Shown: positions 24,626 to 32,403 of the stretch, piece after piece
How positions within the stretch are numbered: position 1 is the first letter of the stretch
Layout: each line of letters opens with the position of its first letter
Assembly (NCBI GenBank): GCA_963819075.1
Contig: CAWFUP010000006.1
Location: 186,001 to 250,000 of the forward strand
DNA from: CAVQBJ01 sp963819075
Lineage (GTDB): Bacteria > Actinomycetota > Thermoleophilia > Solirubrobacterales > Solirubrobacteraceae
DNA: 64,000 nt
Direction: 5' to 3'
Program-made: the position numbers and the translations under genes
Notes under the pieces: model-generated
Seen by the model: the letters and a program-made list of their open reading frames with translations, nothing else
What the model was told of the DNA's origin: nothing
The model's database searches: none

Positions 24626-26160
24626 GTAGCCGTTCAGTCGTTTGGGCTTTCCATAACGAGGTGCCGTCGGCGGGGCGGCGAATCTGGTTGGTGTGCAGCG
24701 GTCTGAGGCTGAGGCGATTTATGACTTGGGGCGTGAGGCGTGCGTTGAGTTCTTGATGGGGTTGGAGCGGCGGTTGCGCGCGGTCGAGCAGAAGACGGCC
24801 GCGAGTTCGCGTAACAGTTCCTTGGCGCCCTCGACGGACGCGCCGAAGACGCGTCAGCAGCGTCGAGCGGAGGCGCGGGAGAAGGCCAAGGAGCTGCTCA
24901 AGAAGGACGGGAAGAAGCGTGAGGCTGGCGGTCAGCCCGGTCACCCGGGCGCGGGGCGGGAGCTGCTGGGTGAGGATCAGGTGAGTGAGATCGTTGATCA
25001 TTATCCGGAGGAGTGCTCGGGGTGCGGGCGGGAGTTCACCGATGCTGAGAAGGTCCCGCGTCACGGGCCGGGACGCCACCAGGTTGCCGAGCTGCCACCA
25101 ACCACGGTCGTGTACACCGAGCATCGCACCCACCGGCTGCGGTGCCGCGGATGCCGCAAGCGGACTCGAGCGACGCTCGGGGTCGTGGGCGAGTCCGCGT
25201 TTGGTCCGGCGTTGCAGGCTGCGGTCGTGGCGTTGACGGCCCGTAACCGGATCTCGCGGCGGGACATGAGCGAGCTGCTCTTCGAGCTGTTCGGGGTTCG
25301 GGTCTCGGTCGGCGCGATCGATGCGATCTGCCAGCGCACCAGCGGGCTGCTCGCCGGTCCGCACGAGCGCCTGACGAGCGAGGTGCTGGGCTCCGGCGCG
25401 ATCAACGTCGACGAGACCGGCTGGTACCTGGCCGGCGAGAACCGCACGATGTGGACCGCCGCGACCGAGCACGCCGCGATCTTCCAGATCGCCGAGGACC
25501 GCCACCGCGACCGGCTGCAAGAGCTGCTCGGCCCCGACTTTGCGGGGATCGTGACCTCGGATCGCTGGTGGGCATACGATCTGCTGGACCCTGAGCAACG
25601 ACAAGCCTGTTGGTCACACCTGCAGCGCGATTTCCGGTTCCACAGCGAAGGCCTGGCCGCCCAGAAGGAGTTCGGAGAAGGCGGCCTTCAGCTCACCCGC
25701 CGACTGTTTGATGTTTGGCACGCGTTCGGCGAGCATCACGACCGCGACCGGCTCGCCGCCGAGATGACACCCATCCAGAACGAGCTGCGCAAGCTACTCG
25801 AGCATGCCACCAACGGCAGCAAACGCCACCGCCTGTTCCACCGGTTCGCGAACAACCTCCTGAAGCTCTGGCCCGCGCTCTGGACCTTCATCACGATCCC
25901 GGGCATCACCCCAACCAACAACGCCGCGGAACGATCGCTCCGCGGACCGGTCATCCACCGCAAACTGTCCCACGGCAACCAATCCGATGACGGCGAACGG
26001 TTCACCGAACGCTCCCTCTCCGCATCGGTCACCTGCCGCCTCCAACACCGCTCCCTACTCGCCTACCTGCGCGACCTGCTCACCACCAACCAAACCGGCG
26101 GTGCCCTCCCCGCTCTCCTCTGACCCCGCAGCCCCACAGCCCAAACGACTGAACGGCTAC
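24626..26160 (+). mobile_element. IS66-family insertion sequence, copy 1 (1535 bp)
   Basis: Perfect terminal inverted repeats begin GTAGCCGTTCAGTCGTTTGG at the left and end CCAAACGACTGAACGGCTAC at the right. Both sides are flanked by the 8-bp duplication TCATTCTT (24618-24625 and 26161-26168), as expected for IS66 elements. A single transposase gene is present, without separate tnpA or tnpB genes. A second copy of the same length lies at 45500-47034. Confidence 0.92.
24693..26123 (+). CDS. IS66 family transposase (TnpC-like)
   Basis: 476 residues from GTG 24693. The layout is typical of IS66: an N-terminal helical region with SSRNSSLAPSTDAP, a basic linker, GGQPGHPGAGREL, a zinc finger (ECSGCGREF with a second pair in LRCRGCRK), then a DDE domain with INVDETGWYLAG (Asp), IVTSDRWWAYDLL (Asp) and NNAAERSLRG (Glu). 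The reading frame is complete. The translation is identical to the copy at 45567-46997, which indicates recent transposition. Confidence 0.93.
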   Translation: MQRSEAEAIYDLGREACVEFLMGLERRLRAVEQKTAASSRNSSLAPSTDAPKTRQQRRAEAREKAKELLKKDGKKREAGGQPGHPGAGRELLGEDQVSEIVDHYPEECSGCGREFTDAEKVPRHGPGRHQVAELPPTTVVYTEHRTHRLRCRGCRKRTRATLGVVGESAFGPALQAAVVALTARNRISRRDMSELLFELFGVRVSVGAIDAICQRTSGLLAGPHERLTSEVLGSGAINVDETGWYLAGENRTMWTAATEHAAIFQIAEDRHRDRLQELLGPDFAGIVTSDRWWAYDLLDPEQRQACWSHLQRDFRFHSEGLAAQKEFGEGGLQLTRRLFDVWHAFGEHHDRDRLAAEMTPIQNELRKLLEHATNGSKRHRLFHRFANNLLKLWPALWTFITIPGITPTNNAAERSLRGPVIHRKLSHGNQSDDGERFTERSLSASVTCRLQHRSLLAYLRDLLTTNQTGGALPALL

Positions 26161-26346
26161 TCATTCTTCTTTCAGCCCCGGACAGAACCAACCCACCCAA
26201 TCGGTGGTTCCAGGCTAAGCCCCGTCCGCGGCGTCCCGTCTGCTCCGGGGTCAGCGGCGTTTGCTGGTGAGTCGATCATCAGCGGCTAGTGGCGCCGGAG
26301 CGCGGCCCGCGGCTGCGATTGCCTGGGCCCACGCGAGAGAGCGCCC

Positions 26347-26613
26347 GTGGTTGGCGACGTACATCCAACCGCCCAGCGCATCGTCAAAGCAGCCGACCTC
26401 GAGCTCGATCCTCTCCGCCGCACCGCCTCCCGGGCCGGCCAGCGGCGCGAGCTGACCACCAAGGAGTTCGTCTTGCTCGAAGCGCTCATGCGGGCCTCGC
26501 TCGCCACCCCCGGATCGCGGTCAGCGAAGCCACCACGCCGCTTCACCGGGGTCATGCCCCGCGACGTTACTCGCCGCCCGGGACGACCGCTGGCGGCGCG
26601 GATGAACGCGTGA
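26347..26613 (+). pseudogene. Remnant of an OmpR/PhoB-type response regulator
   Basis: In this frame residues 18-47 read AADLELDPLRRTASRAGQRR then ELTTKEFVLLEALMR. This is the winged-helix effector start of OmpR/PhoB regulators. The receiver domain is missing upstream, and downstream the match is lost where a PGxxxSR-type segment should follow. The surrounding DNA (26220-26717) has no other convincing gene. The fragment sits directly beside the right end of the IS1380 element and may be debris from the event that removed neighbouring sequence. Confidence 0.55.
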
Positions 26614-26717
26614 CCGGCGCCCCCTGACCCCGGCGTGGGGCTACGCTTCGGTCAGCGAAACTCGGCCGGCGCCGGCCCGGCCCGTGCGTCCGCCGGCCCA
26701 CAACTGAGGAGGCTGCC

Positions 26718-27056
26718 ATGCCGTCCACGACTCGCGAGATCCCGAAGAACGAGTGGCGGAGCTACTTCGACGATCTGAGCCGGTTCCCATCGCCCCCGCC
26801 CGTAGTCTCAGTCGAGGTCGACGGCGAGGAGGTCGGCGCTCAGATCGAGGCCGAGCACAGGACGCTCACCGGGATCAGCTACGACAACCGCGATGACGTG
26901 CTCGTGATCGGTCTCGGTGACAACAACGGACGCGAGCAGGCAGAGCACCTCGTCTCCCAGCCGCAGCAGATCTACGTCGCCGAGGGCGACCAGCGCACGA
27001 TCGACGTCAAGGATGCCGACGGCGTCCAGACGCTCATCCGCATCGAGTCCACCTGA
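26718..27056 (+). CDS. DUF5335 family protein
   Basis: 112 residues from ATG 26718, with a strong GAGGAGG ribosome binding site about six bases ahead. It begins STTREIPKNEWRSYFDDLSR and contains VEVDGEEVGAQIEAEHRTLTGISYDNRDD, the DUF5335 pattern. It is acidic and soluble, with no catalytic motif. The function of the family is not known to me. It converges on the hydrogenase-like operon to its right. Confidence 0.75.
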   Translation: MPSTTREIPKNEWRSYFDDLSRFPSPPPVVSVEVDGEEVGAQIEAEHRTLTGISYDNRDDVLVIGLGDNNGREQAEHLVSQPQQIYVAEGDQRTIDVKDADGVQTLIRIEST

Positions 27057-27171
27057 GCCCGGAGGATGGGCGCGTCGAGCGCGCCTCGAGAACGTCGACG
27101 TTGACCCCGATCGCGCCCGGCGGTGGCCCCATGTCACTCCTTTTCGGCGTGGAGTGCGCGTCGCCTTAGGG

Positions 27172-27447
27172 TCATTGCCTTGGCGCCGGCTCCGTGCGCT
27201 GGATTCGGCGGTAGGCGCGCCAGGCCTCGGTAAGCGCCGCGAGCGCGTGGCGCGGGGCGATCTCGGGCTCGAGCAGGTCGAGGGCGTCCTCCCAGCACTC
27301 TGGCCGGCGGCGCAGCAGCAGTTCAAGTCCGGCGTGCTCGCCGGGCAGGCCGCCGTGTAGGACTTCTCGCACGAGGTCATCGTCGCGGCCGCGATCGGCC
27401 AGTGACGGTTCAGCTTCGGGCGGCAAGCGAGCGCTCGTTGTCCTCAC
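27172..27447 (-). CDS. Small hypothetical protein at the end of the hyf-like operon
   Basis: About 91 residues if read from GTG 27447, overlapping the 3' end of the NuoB-like gene by 38 bp. The sequence looks genuinely coding: acidic and helical, with LVREVLHGGLPGEHAGLELL and EPEIAPRHALAALTEAWRAY, while the other frames are Arg/Pro-rich. No family was recognised. Its position suggests a last, co-transcribed member of the hydrogenase-like operon. The start is uncertain because no clear ribosome binding site was found, and a TTG a few codons later is an alternative. Confidence 0.45.
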   Translation of the reverse strand: MRTTSARLPPEAEPSLADRGRDDDLVREVLHGGLPGEHAGLELLLRRRPECWEDALDLLEPEIAPRHALAALTEAWRAYRRIQRTEPAPRQ

Positions 27448-27937
27448 CTCCCAGCTCTTCGCCGAGCGGGACTGGAGTGGTGGCTCGTGTCTGCAGCGCG
27501 GTGGTGAGTGCGTTAGCGATTGCTGCCGGGGTGGGTGGGCAGCCGGGGATGCGGAGGTCGACGGGGAGGAGTTGGTCGAGTGGGCCGGCGAGGTCTTCGC
27601 GGTGCGCGAGCAGGTTGCAGCCGAGGGCGCAGTTGCCGAGCGCGGCGACGAGGCGTGGTTCTGGCATCGCTTCGTAGGTGCTGCGCAGCGCGGGGGCCAT
27701 GCGGGTGGTGATGGCGCCGGTGACGAGCAGCACGTCGGCATGGCGCGGGGAGGCCACGATGTTCAGGCCGTATTGCTGCAGGTCGTAGTAGGGGTTGAGG
27801 GCGGCGGTCAGCTCGTGTTCGCAGCCGTTGCAGGAGCCGGCGTCGACGTGGCGCAGGGCGAGCGAGCCGCGGCGGGCTGGCGCGGGGGCGGCGATCGTGC
27901 GTCGGAGTCGCCGGAGGTGGTTGAGCAGCACGAACAC
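27410..27937 (-). CDS. hyfI: Group 4 hydrogenase-like small subunit (HyfI / NuoB-like)
   Basis: 175 residues. All four ligands of the NuoB/[NiFe]-hydrogenase proximal 4Fe-4S cluster are visible: CNGCE (Cys36, Cys39), GNCALGC (Cys103) and PGCPP (Cys133). It would pass electrons between the large subunit and the membrane arm or an electron partner. The GTG start lies 3 bp after the hyfG stop, so they are translationally coupled. The segment YGLNIVASPRHADVLLVTG is the usual NuoB-like stretch. The C-terminal ~40 residues are variable. An Rv0082-like protein plays this part in mycobacterial clusters. Confidence 0.85.
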   Translation of the reverse strand: MFVLLNHLRRLRRTIAAPAPARRGSLALRHVDAGSCNGCEHELTAALNPYYDLQQYGLNIVASPRHADVLLVTGAITTRMAPALRSTYEAMPEPRLVAALGNCALGCNLLAHREDLAGPLDQLLPVDLRIPGCPPTPAAIANALTTALQTRATTPVPLGEELGGEDNERSLAARS

Positions 27938-27940
27938 GGG

Positions 27941-29398
27941 TCAGCGATCCACGCAGGCGTAGCAGAGCTCGAAGCTCTTATTGATGAGTGGGAAGTCGGG
28001 GAGCAGGTTCCCGGGGACCGTGTGGGCGAGCACGGGCCAGTTGGCGTAGGAGCCGGTCCGTAGGTGCATCGAGCGCAGATGCGGGCCGTCGGGCTCGACG
28101 ACGCAGATCGTGGCGCCTCGGGGGCCTTCCACTCGCCCGATGCCGATGCCGATGCCGGTCGTGTCGGTGGCAGTGCGTGTGTGTCCGGGCGCGAGCGGCT
28201 GGGCCAGTAGCTCGTCGAGCAGGCCGAGTGATTGCTCGAGCTCGATCGCGCGCTGGGTCATGCGGCTGGCGACATCCCCGGCCGGGCGCTCGGGCGTGAC
28301 GGGCGCAAAGGCGCCGTACCACAGCCGTGGGCTCTCGCGGCGTACGTCGCGGCGCACTCCGGCGGCGCGCGCAACGGGACCGACGGCGCCGAGGCGCTCG
28401 GCGTCCTCGCGCGTCAGGACGCCGACCCCGGCCAGCCGGTCTTGCAGCGAGGAGACGAACTGCAGCTGGCGCCAGCTGGTTGCGTGCTCGCCGCGGATGG
28501 CGCGCAGCTCGGCGCAGGCGTGGGCGGTGTCGCGAGGCGCGAGCGCGAGCTCGCTGGCGCCGACGCCGACGGTGTCGAAGAGGAAGCGGTGCCCGGTGAG
28601 TCGCGCGTTGAGACGCTGTACGCGTTCCTTCAGCGCGGCGTAGGCCATCGTGCCGGCGGCGAGGCCGACGCCGGCACAGATCGCGGAGATGTCGTGCAGG
28701 TGGTTGTAGACGCGCTCGAGCTCGAGCAGCAGGGTGCGGCCGCGGCGCAGTTCGCGGTCAGGCGCCAGGCCGAGCGCGGCTTCGCAGGCCTGCGCGTAGG
28801 CGATGGTGTTGGTCACCGCGCAGGCTGCGCATGCGCGTTGGGCGTAGGCGATCGCGTCGGTGAGTGGGCGCCCGGCGGCGGCCGCTTCCAGCCCACGGCG
28901 CTTGTAGAAGAGCTGCGCGTCGAGGTGGATGATGCGTTCGCCAACCACGTGGAAGCGGAAGTGGCCCGACTCGATGACGCCGGCGTGCACGGGACCGACG
29001 GCGACCTGGTGCGTGTCGGACCCGGTCACCGGCGCGGTCCACGCGTCGAGCGGCGCGTGGTGGTCAAGCAGCGGCCGCAGGGGCTCGTGGCCGCTGAAGG
29101 TCACGCCGTGCAGGTCGTGCGCCTCGCGTTCGTCCCAGGCCGCGGCGGGTATCGCGTCGACGATCGTCTCGACTCCGCATTTCGCCCCGGCGCAGGTGAT
29201 CACGCGCTCGCCCGCCGGGGAGCTGAAGACGGCGCGCAGCTCGACGGTGCGGTTCTCGCGGGCAACGGCGAACAGGCCCTCGAAGCGTTCGCCGCCCACG
29301 TGTGCGAGCACACAGCTCGCGCGCCAATCGGCCGGTTGCACGCTCGTGATCGCGCGCGGGTCGCCCCGCTTGACGATGGCCATCTCCCGCGGCTTCAT
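27941..29398 (-). CDS. hyfG: Group 4 hydrogenase-like large subunit (HyfG/HycE, NuoCD-like)
   Basis: 485 residues. The N-terminal ~120 residues are NuoC-like (DEREAHDLHGVTFSGHEPLR) and the rest is NuoD/HycE-like. Two CxxC pairs that could hold a NiFe site are kept: CAAC at 190-193 and CYAC at 479-482. They differ from the usual CGIC and DPCxxC contexts, with ELC replacing DPC. The protein ends at CVDR with no extension, so no maturation endopeptidase would be needed. ATG 29398 overlaps the hyfF stop as ATGA. The open frame runs further upstream but is Arg-rich shadow sequence. No hyp maturation genes are in the window. Confidence 0.85.
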   Translation of the reverse strand: MKPREMAIVKRGDPRAITSVQPADWRASCVLAHVGGERFEGLFAVARENRTVELRAVFSSPAGERVITCAGAKCGVETIVDAIPAAAWDEREAHDLHGVTFSGHEPLRPLLDHHAPLDAWTAPVTGSDTHQVAVGPVHAGVIESGHFRFHVVGERIIHLDAQLFYKRRGLEAAAAGRPLTDAIAYAQRACAACAVTNTIAYAQACEAALGLAPDRELRRGRTLLLELERVYNHLHDISAICAGVGLAAGTMAYAALKERVQRLNARLTGHRFLFDTVGVGASELALAPRDTAHACAELRAIRGEHATSWRQLQFVSSLQDRLAGVGVLTREDAERLGAVGPVARAAGVRRDVRRESPRLWYGAFAPVTPERPAGDVASRMTQRAIELEQSLGLLDELLAQPLAPGHTRTATDTTGIGIGIGRVEGPRGATICVVEPDGPHLRSMHLRTGSYANWPVLAHTVPGNLLPDFPLINKSFELCYACVDR

Positions 29399-30867
29399 GA
29401 CAGCCCGGCCATCAGCATGTGGATCGGTGTCGAGCCGGGGAGTAGGTAGGCGATCGCGCTCAGCGCCAGCAGTCCGGCGCCCATCACGGCGGTGAGCCGC
29501 TCGATCGCGCGCACGGTCCGTCCGCGCCGCCAGGCGCGGCGGCGCTCGCCGCCGAGGAGCCCTTCGATCAGGGCGTGCGCGAGCCCCAGGAAGCCGAGTC
29601 CGAGCAGAGCGGTGGCGATCACGGTGACGACGAGATGCCCGGAGGCCAGGCCGCCGAGCAGGATCAGCACCTCGCTGAAGAACAGCGGCGAGGGCGGCAG
29701 CCCGCCGAGCGAGCCGAGGCTGACACCGACGGCTCGAGCGGTTGCCGGGCTCGCGTGCGCGATACCGCTCGGCGGGTGTGAGGCGGCCTCTGGTTGGTGG
29801 CGCAGCAGCGGCGTGGCGGTATAGAAGCCCAGCGCCTTGGCGAGGGCGTGGCCGGCCAGATGCAGCACGACGCCGGCCGTCGCCAGGGGCGTCGCAAAGC
29901 CGATGCCGAGGGCGAGCACTCCCATGTGCTCGAGGCTTGAGTAGGCGAGCAGCCGCTTCCAGGCCAGCGGCCGCCACAGAAACGGAACGGCGATGGCCAG
30001 GGAGACCAGCCCGAAGGCCAGGAAGGTCCCGTCGGCGACGTCCGCGCGCAGCGCGGGTCCAAGCGTGTCGAGCACGCGCCAGGCGATCAGGATCACCGTG
30101 GGCAGCAGCGCGGCCGACAGGAGCGCGCTGACCGGCGGCGGCGCCTCGCTGTGCGCGTCGGGCAGCCAGTTGTGCACGGGGGCCCAGCCGATCTTCGCGG
30201 CCAGTCCGCCGATGATGAGCAGGAACGCCAGCAGGGCACGATTGCCCGCCAGCGAGTGCGCATGCGCGGCGATCTGCCGCCAGTCAAGCGTCGCCAGCAC
30301 TCCGCCGTGTGGTGCGAGGCCGACGTAGAGCACGAGGATGCCCACGAGCGCGATCGTCAGGCCGAAGGTGGTGAGGACGAGGTACTTCCAGCCCGCCTCG
30401 AGCGCCGGGCGTCGTCCACTGTAGGCGACGAGCAGCGCCGATGTGCCGGTGCTCGCTTCGATGAGCAGCCAGGCCACGCCGAGATTGTTGACCAGCGGCA
30501 GCGCGAGCAGCACGGCCCAGAACAGATAGAAGCCCAGGTAGTACCAGGCTCGCGCGCGGGCCGCCCGGAAGAAGCCACGCCCCGCGCCGGCGAGATACGC
30601 GGGCGAGACGAGCGCGCTGAGCAGTCCCACCACCGCGACCACCGCCAGGAACACGCCGGTGGCGCCATCCAACACGTACCACGAGCCCTGCCTCGGGGTG
30701 GCGCTGTCCGCGAGCGCGATGATCGCCAGCGCAATCGCCGCCGTGGCGGTTACCAGGGCGCCGGCGAGGTTGATCCGATCGGCCGCGGCCGGGGTGCGCG
30801 CCAGCTGCACCAGCAGCCCCCAGGCCACTGGCACGGCGGGCACGGCGATGACGAGTACCTCAATCAC
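29395..30867 (-). CDS. hyfF: Hydrogenase-4-like membrane subunit (HyfF, antiporter-like)
   Basis: About 490 residues with roughly 14 membrane helices. It belongs to the NuoL/M/N and MrpA/D proton-transporting family. The key block GLAAKIGWAPVHNWLPDAHSEA contains the conserved Lys and the WLPDAHSEAP loop, followed by LLAYSSLEHMGVLALGIG, with the family's Lys/His further on (LHLAGHALAKALGF). It would couple redox chemistry to proton movement. GTG 30867 overlaps the hyfE end by 8 bp, and GTG 30876 is an alternative start. The stop overlaps hyfG. Confidence 0.87.
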   Translation of the reverse strand: MIEVLVIAVPAVPVAWGLLVQLARTPAAADRINLAGALVTATAAIALAIIALADSATPRQGSWYVLDGATGVFLAVVAVVGLLSALVSPAYLAGAGRGFFRAARARAWYYLGFYLFWAVLLALPLVNNLGVAWLLIEASTGTSALLVAYSGRRPALEAGWKYLVLTTFGLTIALVGILVLYVGLAPHGGVLATLDWRQIAAHAHSLAGNRALLAFLLIIGGLAAKIGWAPVHNWLPDAHSEAPPPVSALLSAALLPTVILIAWRVLDTLGPALRADVADGTFLAFGLVSLAIAVPFLWRPLAWKRLLAYSSLEHMGVLALGIGFATPLATAGVVLHLAGHALAKALGFYTATPLLRHQPEAASHPPSGIAHASPATARAVGVSLGSLGGLPPSPLFFSEVLILLGGLASGHLVVTVIATALLGLGFLGLAHALIEGLLGGERRRAWRRGRTVRAIERLTAVMGAGLLALSAIAYLLPGSTPIHMLMAGLS

Positions 30868-31477
30868 GCAGACCACCGAGCAGCGAGGTGTCCCCGGTGC
30901 CGAGTGCCTCGTGGATCCTGGCGCTGAACACGCCGGCGACCGACACGACGACCACGAGGTCGAACGCCAGCCCCAGCTCGATGAACGCCGGGACCCCGCC
31001 GGGCGCCGATAGGGCGGCGAGGTACAGCCCGTTCTCGGCCATCAGGAAGCCGAGCACCTGGAAGATCGCTCCGCGCCGCACGACCGCGGTGGCGATCCCC
31101 AGCGCGACCAGACCGACCGCGGCGTGCTCGACGCCGGGGTCGCTCAGGCCGAGGCGCGGCGTGAGCGCCACGGCCGCGAGGGCGATCGCCAGCGCCACGG
31201 TCAGACGGGCAAGCGGCGTGCGCTCGGTGGCCATGCGCTGCGCCTCGCGCGTGCGGGTCACCACGAGCAGCAACACGGCGGGAAGCACGATCGCCTTGGC
31301 CACGAGTACGACCCCGGCCACCAGCAGCGCGGTTGACTGACCGGCGGCGTTGCTGAGCGCATCGACGCCGAGCAGCAGCGATTGCAGCGCCACCAGCGCG
31401 ATCGCAACGGTGCGCCGACGGACCACCACGACAGCGAGCGCGCTGATCACCAGCGCCCACGTCACGGCGTGGCTCAT
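30860..31477 (-). CDS. hyfE: Hydrogenase-4-like membrane subunit (HyfE, NuoK-like)
   Basis: 205 residues from ATG 31477, with about six or seven membrane helices. The NuoK-like block FQVLGFLMAENGLYLAAL carries the membrane Glu, and FIELGLAFDLVVVVSVAGVF follows, as in HyfE/HycP proteins. The ATG overlaps the hyfC stop as ATGA and the gene ends within the start of hyfF. It forms part of the membrane arm. The frame is open further upstream but runs through hyfC in another frame, so the short form is preferred. Confidence 0.85.
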   Translation of the reverse strand: MSHAVTWALVISALAVVVVRRRTVAIALVALQSLLLGVDALSNAAGQSTALLVAGVVLVAKAIVLPAVLLLVVTRTREAQRMATERTPLARLTVALAIALAAVALTPRLGLSDPGVEHAAVGLVALGIATAVVRRGAIFQVLGFLMAENGLYLAALSAPGGVPAFIELGLAFDLVVVVSVAGVFSARIHEALGTGDTSLLGGLRD

Positions 31478-32403
31478 ACCCCGCCTCCCGCGAACCAGCT
31501 GGCCAGGCCAAGCAGGCAGACGCCACCGCCGGCTGCGATGAACACCGGCACCCGCAGGATCCGCATCTTGGCCTGCGTCGTCTCGATGAGCGCGAGCAGA
31601 ACGCACCAGATCGGCAGCGACACCGCGAGCACGGCGAGCTGCGCGACGAACGGACCGGGGTGCGGGATGAACAGCTCGGTGGCGAGCACGAGCATGATCC
31701 AGTGACGCGCCGCGGCCCCCCACTGCAGATAGGCCAGATCGCGGCCCGCGTACTCCAGCAGCGGCCCCTCGTGGACCATCGTCAACTCCAGGTGGGTGTC
31801 GGGATTGTCGACGGGCTGGCGACCGAGCTCGGCCAGCGCCACCAGCCCGAACGCGAGCGCGCCGGCCCAGTGCGCCGGCTCGCCCCACACCGTGGGGTGC
31901 GTCGCCGAGGCGCTGAGGGCGAGCAGGTCGGTGCTGCGGCTCGGCAGGGCGACCACGATGAGCACGAGCAGGAAGACGGCCTCGACCGCCACCGCGAAGG
32001 ACAGGTCACGGCTGGCGCCCATCAACCCGAACGCGCCACCGGTGTCCCACGCGGCCAGCGTGACCGCGAAGCGCCCCAGTGCGAGCAGGCCCAGCAGGAC
32101 GAGCGCGTCGTTGCCGAGTCCCCACTTCGGCGCCAGAACGCCGATCGGCAGCAGCAGCGCCGCGATGAACAGCGAGCCCGCCACCGCCGGCGGCGCCAGC
32201 TCGTAGAGCAGCGTCCGCGGCGCAGGCGCCACGCCGCTCTTGCGCCACAACCGGCGCAGCTCGCGATAGGGCTGAAGCGGCGAAGGGCCCGGCCGACCCT
32301 GCAGGCGCCCCTTCAGGTGTTGCACAACGCCCGGGATCAACGGCGCGACGACGACTACGCCGAGCACCTGCACCGCCGCCGCGACGATCGACGCGACACT
32401 CAT
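31474..32403 (-). CDS. hyfC: Hydrogenase-4-like membrane subunit (HyfC/HycD, NuoH-like)
   Basis: 309 residues with about eight membrane helices. It has the NuoH/HycD signatures PLIPGVVQHLKGRLQGRPGP and QPYRELRRLWRKSGV near the N terminus, and ELGRQPVDNPDTHLEL then MVHEGPLLEYAGRDLA in the middle, the acidic loop that faces the quinone or NiFe module in this family. ATG 32403 overlaps the hyfB stop as ATGA. The subunit anchors the soluble HyfG/HyfI module to the membrane. Confidence 0.9.
   Translation of the reverse strand: MSVASIVAAAVQVLGVVVVAPLIPGVVQHLKGRLQGRPGPSPLQPYRELRRLWRKSGVAPAPRTLLYELAPPAVAGSLFIAALLLPIGVLAPKWGLGNDALVLLGLLALGRFAVTLAAWDTGGAFGLMGASRDLSFAVAVEAVFLLVLIVVALPSRSTDLLALSASATHPTVWGEPAHWAGALAFGLVALAELGRQPVDNPDTHLELTMVHEGPLLEYAGRDLAYLQWGAAARHWIMLVLATELFIPHPGPFVAQLAVLAVSLPIWCVLLALIETTQAKMRILRVPVFIAAGGGVCLLGLASWFAGGGV

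Larger units (their letters stand above)
23036..26219. mobile_element. IS1380-family insertion sequence, interrupted by an IS66-family element
   Basis: The left terminal repeat, 23036-23056 (CTAAGCCCGGATCCACCGATT), and the right one, 26199-26219 (ending GGTTCCAGGCTAAG), are inverted and match at 18 of 21 positions. Between them lie the leftward transposase gene and an IS66-family element at 24626-26160. Without the IS66 insert and one 8-bp duplication the element would be about 1.64 kb, normal for IS1380. The flanks (TTCTC on the left, CCCCG on the right) do not form a target duplication, which suggests a deletion or rearrangement next to the element. Confidence 0.75.

Noticed and set aside
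29399..29977. N-terminal extension of the hydrogenase-like large subunit
   Set aside because: The upstream 190 codons are Arg-rich and lie inside hyfF in another frame. ATG 29398 overlaps the hyfF stop as expected in this operon.
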